Below, piece by piece: positions 38,501 to 47,500 of a stretch of 64,000 nt of DNA. The number at the start of each line of letters is the position of its first letter. Position 1 is the stretch's first letter. The notes beneath the pieces were generated by a model. That model had not been told where the DNA came from. It did no database searches and saw only the letters and a list, made by a program, of their open reading frames with translations. The stretch is from Pelodera strongyloides (taxonomy: Eukaryota; Nematoda; Chromadorea; Rhabditida; Rhabditidae): positions 1 through 64,000 of the forward strand of contig JAANDG010000084.1 of NCBI GenBank assembly GCA_036852015.1, written 5' to 3'. Made by a program: the position numbers and the translations under genes.

Positions 38501-41500
38501 CGATAAGTGCCGAATTGCTGAGTTTTCGAAATTCGGCCAGAGACCGAGCATGTTCTGTTCCGTTCTGTTTTCTGTTCTCAAAAAAAATTTTTTTGACCAA
38601 TACTTTCCATGTAAAATGTTCGAATCATAGAACAAATTTTAAAGTGTATTCTCTTTATTCAATTGCGTAAAATTGTGCATAGGTATGTAGAAACTTTAGC
38701 ACTAACAGCCTATGTTCTTTCAAGATGTCTAGCTTTTTTTCTTCAAGTTTAATTTTGTACTTGAAAGTTTTATATTATAGCCAAAAAGAAAAAGAGAACG
38801 CGTACATTGTTTGAATATTGTACTCTGTCAATTGATTCATTCATTGTTGCACCTTGATGGAGTGCGGTCTCGTCTTGCTCGTGGCACTTGTACAGCACCT
38901 GTCTTCTGGTTTCTAAACCCTTTGTTGGTCATTTTATTCCCAGTGGGAAGGTTTCTAGCATTGTGGGCGGTGCGAGACCGCATACGAACCGTCATTTACG
39001 TCCTTCGTTCTTCATTCGTATTATCTCAAAGTTCGTTAGATGTTTATCTTACCTTGAGTAGGCCTTTGGCATCGTGGGTCGTGGGTTTTTCGGTCCGCCT
39101 AATTGGACCTTTAATGTACATTTACTCGGTGTATTTAAATAGTTCATGTTCCTTCATCTTTACTTTTCTGTCTGACAGTCTGTCTTTTCTCGCCTCACAG
39201 CTCTTTGTTCTATATTCATAGTCACCCAGGTGTTCCCTTGATGTTGATCTTGGCTCTAGTCTTACTCTTTTCATTGTTATGATTGTTCATTTTGGTATCC
39301 ACCTTCTGTGTCACTCCAGATAAGGCGTCAGGGTCACAAAGCTTGCGATATAGTTACTATAAGTTGATTGTTTACATATGCTGGTTACTTCAGAACTTCA
39401 GATAATAGTTGCGAATGTATCGGAGCTATTCTCTTACTCTCTAATATTTCAGATGGCAATCCTGACCTCCGAGTGCCGCCCCACTCCCCAGTTCAGCTAC
39501 GCGGATGCCGCCAAGAGAACGTGGGTTATTTTTTTATTATTTATTATCCCTTTTTCCTTGCGTTTGTCTTGTGAATATGGTCACCGTTAGCGTCTGCAAT
39601 TTTGCACTTTATCAAAATAGTGCAACATTAGGAAATTCACGACAGTTTGATGAGGGTTTTGGTAAGCGAAGTCCTTGGTGATAGATTTTCAGTGAAACCG
39701 GGTCGTGTGAATACTTTGAAAATTCAAACGACCCTTCTGGATGAGTTTTAAGCTCATTTGTTTTTTACAATTCACAATGTTTTTTTACAGTAGCGGCGAG
39801 CCCTCCCCTGCTATGGATGGCAAGGTTTCATCGGTATCTCCCACCCTGATTAGCCCCCAGGCGGCTGCGCCTTCTGCTGTGACGACTACGCTGGCGAACA
39901 CCGTCTCGTCTGCAGGTAACATTTCTTTTATGTTAAAGTGGTATGACACGTGGTTTGTGAACTGTATCCCTGACGTGTAAATTGTGTTCCATTATGTGCG
40001 CTTCAAGGCGAGGTATGTATTCTACGTGGAAATTTAAATGTCCAGTATACGTTTCGCAACCATGTGTCATGCAGTTTTCGTGGGGCGATGACTGGCTTAG
40101 GTTAACTTTTGTTTGTGATAGCATTGTGTTCCTTCTCATCGTTGTGATTCGGCGTGGTCACGGTGCACGCTTTCAAATATATGTGTGGATCCGCATTTAC
40201 TGATTGATATTTTTTATTTTCTTGCTATTGCGCATGATTTTACTGGTGATTTGTGACGTATTGTTGTGTTGTGGTTCTAGGCCAGCAAGTTGCCAGCACT
40301 TCGGTGCCCGCCCCATCTGCCGCCCCCGCGGAGGAACGGAAACCCTCGTCGAAGACATCGTCAGCCAGGGCGTCGAGGAAAGAGCGAAATGCGGAGAAGG
40401 CTCATGCTAAGGAGGCTAAGCAGGAGAAGAACCCAACCGAGACGCAAACTCCGGAGCCTGTGGTGGCTTTGCCCCCGACTACGTCAAACTTGGGCATCTC
40501 GTTCTTTTACGATGAGACCGCAGTCAAGGAGGAGGAGGACAACGAGAACGATATGGAGAATGGTGACCGGGAGCCAAGTGCCGAGCAATGTATGTTGTTG
40601 TGATTGTAGTTTGTAGTTTGAAGCAGGTGAATGTGCTGTATCGTATTTTAGATTTCATTATGATTTAGTTTATTGTTGGTCGGTTATTGTTTTTGGCAGG
40701 GAGGCTTTATTATGAGGCTTTTTCTCTCAATTCCTCATTCTTGTATAGTAATGCTTGTAAGTTTCAGTCGTCAACGACAATGGCACATTGGTATTGCATT
40801 TGGGAGATAAGAAGATTACCTTCCCGGAGAACCAGCAGGTGGGAGTTTTTTTGCTATTTGCAAATGTTTACTTTTTACCTTTTTTTTTAAGTTTACGTGA
40901 GTATCGAATAGTTTTGTTACGTGTATATATTATGTTTTCGCGAGCACTTTATCAGATCCGGATGTTCTGTAAGTCTATCTGTTCAATCAATCATTTATTG
41001 CGAGCGTACAAAACATTTGCGACTTGCGACATTTATTGCAATAATGTACGTGCCACAGAATAGAGAGTGAAAAAATAACTATACATAATACATAAGAAAC
41101 AAAAAAGTTCAGAAGAATGTCGGATGTGCGTACGTGCGTAGTTAGTCGTAGTTAGCCAAACAACAAAACAAAATGTGAGTAAAGGTACACGCTGTCGAAA
41201 CCTACAGATTTCTTTATTTATATAAATGTAATGTTTATTTTCAGACCCGAATCCATGATCCCCATGAGCTGCATATGCTTCAGATGCTTACGACGCACTG
41301 GAAGAAATTCCAGCAATGTGGACCTGGTTGGTTTTTATTTTATTTTGTTTGAATAGTTCTGTTACTAAATCTTTTGCTCCTATTATAACTAATCATGGAG
41401 CTAAGTAAATCCTGCCTGTGTATCCTATGTAAATTTGGTGCCGGAAGCTTGCCGGACGGGCACAGTACTTGCATAGGATACACAGGATTTGCGTATTATA

Positions 41501-44500
41501 TGCGTATTTCCCAAAGTAGGTACAATACGGCTCTAATTTAACGAATTTAATTGTCTTCGTGTTGTATACTCTTACTCTTGTGACGTACACCCTGGAATTT
41601 AACCTGTTTTTCAGAACCTCGTTACTACTCGCCTCGTATTCAGACCCACTGATTTGTTATCAGTTTGAAGCTGCAGCTGAAATATATATTCCTGTCCAGT
41701 ATGATACTGACCCTCTCCCGGTGCTCCTTCAGTATATATGTGTGTATGGCCATCGTCGGTGACCTTATTTGATAGGGGGTCCCCTTTTATGGGACCCGGC
41801 CCCTACCCATTAGCGGAGTCCCCCGACTATTTTGTAATTTGGAAATTGTTTATGATTCCCATCCCAGCTTTAATATTCCTGAGTGATTAGAGTATCTTTT
41901 TTCAAGCTATCTTTTTTTGGAACCGTCCCTTGCTTAGTATTGGTATTTATCGTTTTCTTCCACGATTTTCACTGTTAGTTGGATTGTTGTCCTGGTTCTA
42001 CAGCTGATTGGCTAGAGTATTCCCTGAATATGCAAAATCGGTGACAAGGTCGAAAATTGCGGAAAATCGATAAGTTTTGTAGCCCATGCTTTCCACAAAT
42101 AATCATCCCGTATATACCGTATCCCCATCGTTCTGTTCGTATTCCGTGTGATTTCTCGTTACGTGTTCTACGTTCCATTACTCTATTCTCTCTGTCTTTT
42201 GTTCTCTTGTTTAGTCAGTCATATATTATATTTGTGTGTATGAATTCATAGTATGAATACCTTTTGTAGCATTATTGCGTACATGTTTTAGTTGATGACG
42301 TACACATTGCTCTATACGTATATTTGGCGTTACAGTGTTCGTATAGCCGCATGCTAAAGCTGTATGAGAGCGGGTTTTGAAACGTATGCCGGTCGATGTA
42401 TTCCGATGTGGTGTATGCAAATTACTGCGCAATCAGTAGTCTGATTATGTTAATTTGCATGCAACGTATGATGGAGATTCAGTTGTCTAAAATATGTTTC
42501 AAAAACAGGCTGTTATATCGCTTTAAGTCGTGTTGTCTTCCTTTTTTTGTTATGTTCATATTTATATGTATGTGTATTAGAATTTGCTGCTTTAGTTCTT
42601 TTACTTGTTTTGTAATAATGGAGACTTTTTGGTAATGCCTGTTCAGTTCAGCTCCTCTAGTGAGCATAAATCCAAAATGAGTTTTTTTCCCTTGACTCTG
42701 AAGCTTAAAACGGTATGGCTCGTGGTTTTGAAACTTGTTGCGTAACGGCCTTCAACAGTTCCGTTTGGGTCGAGTCTTAAAACCATGTACCGTACTTCTT
42801 TAATTGTCACACCCAGTCCCAGTCAATCATCTCGTTTACAACTTTGTCATCGAGTATATGCAAATCATTTCAACTACAGGTCGTCTATATTATACTTATT
42901 AATCTTATTTATATTATATCGGTTTGCTTTGAAATTCCACCACTGTAGCAACATGTTTGTTGTAACGGATTTTGTTTGGTAGTTTTCATTGATTTTAATA
43001 AGCGTCGGCCGAACCCTTTTTTTGCCCTCACTGTGTTTATTCACACTTTCTCTCTCTCACGCTAACTAGGCTTTCGTTATTCGTTTTTATTTATATTTAT
43101 TTCCAGAAAAGCTTTCACCAACTTGCCCCCCTCACTCTTTTTTGTTTTGTTTTTATTTTTCCCTCTTTTGAACCATTGTGGAAGTCAACGGATTTTTAAA
43201 GTGGTAGTAGAAGAAATCTCTTTCGATGGAAACCATTTGGTGACCGTTTACCGACCTTTTGTTGTGATCATAATGGCTCGGTCGTTTTTAAATGGGGTTT
43301 CCAGAAATTTTGACTGTTCGTTTCTTCAAACTTTGGTTCAAATTAAATTTCGTTTTGCATCTTAATATTGTTTTGTTTTGGAATACTTATTAGTGTTCTT
43401 TCCTTAAAGCGAAGTACCATCCGGTTTTTGAAACGCATCTCAAATATCTGCATTCTTATGCAGTTATGCTAAGCGGGGTCGAATTGGGGTATATTTTTTA
43501 TTCTAATTTATGCTTATTTGCGTATGATGCATAAGAAAGCAGGGGTACGCGATGCGTTTCAAAAACCGGCCTGTAGTTCGCTTGAGTGTTCAGCAAATTA
43601 GTCGTAACATTTCCAAGCTCTTAACTTCTTGAGCAAAACTAGCCGAGCATGTAATGTTTTGTTTTAAATCGGTATGGTGCATGTTATATGAAGAGTATGT
43701 TGTGCAAGCGCATTCCGTGTGTTATATGCATGCAACGTGTGTTCCATTGTGTGCACGTAGCACATGTGAATGCACTGTCCCGCATGTGTTTCAAAACCAC
43801 GCCCCATACCGCTTTAATCTAAATGTAGTGTTTTCTTCGTGGGTATGATCAGTGTATGTTCCTTGCTATCCCAGTGTAATGTTAGTTACGTAAATGTAAA
43901 TAGAGTCGATGTTTTTGGTTGAATACGTTCTCTCGAAGCCATATTCTTCACATATACTGTCATCGAAATATTTGTTTCTTTCCACATAGAGTATTATCAT
44001 TTTTCGTTTTCGTTTTGTTTAAAAAGGCATCCAATAGAGCTAATTGTTTATTTGGGGAAATATACGCCTAGTTTATTAATGTGTACAGGTAGTGTATGTT
44101 GGACGTAAAGTGAAAATTACCGTACATTTGGTCATGGGTGTATATTTTCTGCGTAGAGATTATGTGATTGGTGGGCAGGCATGGATTTTCTATTTGGAAA
44201 TTTGTGGAGCATGTCATCCGTTTGTTAGGATATCTGCTTGACATCGAAAATGTATTGAAGATGAGTTGAATAATATTATTGAATTTATAGGTGATTACCC
44301 CCCCCCCCCCGCTGGCTTCTGCTTAGCTTTCTGTATGTTGGGTTTTGGGAGTTGCGTAAAATTCGGCTGTTAGATTTTTGGTTTGTTTGTGCGGATGTTA
44401 TGTTTCCCAACGCTCTTAACCCTATCATATGAATAAAGAATAGCAGAACAGTTTTGCGAAATTATAAGTGCTTGGCTTGGCTAGTGTATCTAGTGTTTTA

Positions 44501-47500
44501 TATTGTAGTTTATAATATTAAACACGGTCCCTTTTGATTTTTTGGCCCTAAGGTGTCTGTTTCTTTGAATTTTGTGTACGAAATGTTTTGATATTGCAGA
44601 AATAAAATGTTGAGAGTTTGGGAGTGTTTATGAAGTGAATATGGTAGTAATCCCGATGGTGTGTTATATGTGAATACAATTAATTGCTCGGCGCAAAATA
44701 TATCATGCTGTTAGCATAAATGAGTTTAATTCATTTATTTGAAAGACAGTTTCTTTCTACCATATCGCGCTCCGTGGGTCTAATGAAAATAATTTGCAAA
44801 TTATTTTACAAGTTTTTGACACAATCACAATTTTACACACCGTTTTGTAGTATTCTTATTGTAAGCTTTTACGGTTTACCATCACAACATAGACGTATTA
44901 TGTGGTTTGCAAGTATGCAACAATTCCTTGCAAGTATGTACACGAAGTACCGTATTTTGGAACTAAGTATGAATATATAACATGAACCTGCATTTTGAAG
45001 AACACTCTTTTTTGTGAGAGGAATAACTTAATATAAACCTTCGAACTCTATCAAAAATCTTTATTCTGTTAGGCCCACACATGATGGGATAAAATATGTA
45101 CCTCAGTCTTACAATAGCAACATTAAAAACAAACTTGAGTGAGTAATTCTATATAAAAAGGAATACCCCTGTCATCGTTTCAATCAATACTGTCGTGACG
45201 TCATTATTTTTTATATTTTTATATGATAGCCGCAGTTTTCTATGAAAAAAAAACAGTATGCGAATTTCTAGAAATTATACGATTCTCATGCTTTCAGTAT
45301 TCAAAAATTACTGTTATTGTATTTTCATGAGAACAAAACCAGATCAGAATAACATACATACATATTGTCAAATCGGAGTAAAAAGAAAAAGAGACACGTT
45401 GTCACGTTCATAGATAGAGGAGCATATTTATCTATTGCAAATACATTTTTCTAATTTATAGATTCTTAGAACTTTATCCTAAATTCCAATAAGGGATACG
45501 GGATACTATATTAACAATTCATACTCAGTTTCGTCATCGAATGACTTTTGTTTATTTGCTATTTTTTATCAATGAACGATCATTATTATAGGGTTCTTTC
45601 ACTACTAATTCTAATAGTTTCACTTTGTCTTGCATCAAATTTGACTACTTTTTATTTTAGCTTATTTGGACGACTACGGTAGTTAATGCTTATTTTAGTT
45701 TTTGGCTTATTTAGGTAGATTTATTATGCTACTAATTGTCGATGCTCCTATCGTCCTATCTAGTGGACTATACGAACGTGTGAATATATTCACCATGACC
45801 ACTTCTGTGTGCACGGCAATGTTGCTGGAACTTGTTGTACTTCTATTAGTGTGGACTCCTCAGGAGGCGATACAGTCACGTCGTCAGGCCTCAAAGACTG
45901 CTTTTTCGAACATAATATATGATATTACTGAAAAATAGAATGCATTATCTAACATGAAAGGTTTCCGGAATACCAGATATAGCATACTTAGTTGTGTTAT
46001 TACATCGCCGCTCATGAGCCTTTGCGTAGATTAAAGCGAAACACCGGTAGGTTTTTGAAACGCATCGTGGCTATCGGAATTCTTACGTATTTATGCAAAT
46101 TTGCTCGAATTTAGCTCGATTTTTTATTCTAATGTATGTTTGTGTGCATAAGCTGCATAAAAATGCTGGTGCAGTCGATGTGTTTCAAAAACCGAGCGGT
46201 GTTTCGCTTTAATTGAGCGAACTCAAACACCAATAAACAAATCATAATACAGATATATAATTCTGAAAGTAGTGGCAACTATAAAAATATGAATGCAAAT
46301 AAAAAAATGATGGTAAATCACGAACAGAACACGACCTACTCTATTGAAAATCTGAAAAATCACCTGTGTAGTTGAGAACTGTCGAAGTACGGCTTTCGTA
46401 TGTGGTAGTTGCCGCATCTTCTCGTTGACTGAGTTTGATGTTTCTTCCTGTTCTTTTATCTTGTTCCTTAATACACAAAAAATATAAAAAGAAAGCAAGA
46501 CAATAATTTTATGAACATTTTACCTCATGGAACACAGAAGTCATTAGTTAGATATTCAATCACTACCTTATTGTCGTCCGTGAAGGAAGTGCACATCTGC
46601 ATGGCTGTATGCAACAATTTTTGCATTCACTTGGCTCTGTTTTTCACAATCTTTCTAAAAGAAGATACGACGTGAAAACTTACAAAGTAAACGCGTTTTT
46701 ATAACACTAGGATTTTTATAACGGTAACCAGACGGGACATTACATTACTATTAGCAAAGTTTATAAAAATATAACTAAACTCCCTTTCTGTTTGAGCCTT
46801 TCCACCGTGTCCAATATTTTCTCCTTGTCTTCAAAACTAATTTGTTTACGGACCGCACGAGCGTCTGCAAGATCCTGGTCCCATTCCGGGACGGTGCACT
46901 ACTCCCTTCGCCCGCCTCTCCTCTTTCTATTTCTCGGAGGAAATCGTATCCTGTGACGGCGAGGTCAGAGGTATTCTCCAGGTACCTCTGAAATAAAATC
47001 AATTCATTTAATAATGTACATATCAGACTCATATCACACATAATGAAGAGTTTGGAAGAACTAACCGTTAAGCAGGTCTTCTTGTCGTGTCCCTGCAGTC
47101 CTTTCGTCGTGAAGAAGCTGTCGGGAATTTCTGCCAGATTGAAGAATGGGTACGCCTGTGTGCACGACGCAGACAGGCGTATTTGCATGAACGTCCATGT
47201 CCACTTGTCGTCTACATCCACTTCCGTCCTCGCCTCGGGATACTGTAAGTGAGGGTCGATTACAATTCACATATGCATCGAGTGACATGGATGTCTTATG
47301 CGAAGCAAGGAAGGCAGTGTACCTGATCGTAAATGTGTTTCACTGGTGCTCCTCTAGCCGTGATGAAGAAGAACTGTCGCCCTGGGAAAATCGACAAGGC
47401 GCACCTGGAAAGGTGTTGAACATTAAAATATATTAAAAGTGGAACAATTCGAGGTCATCAGGCTAAAGTAGCAAGGCACAACAACTAACCGGTGGTACGT

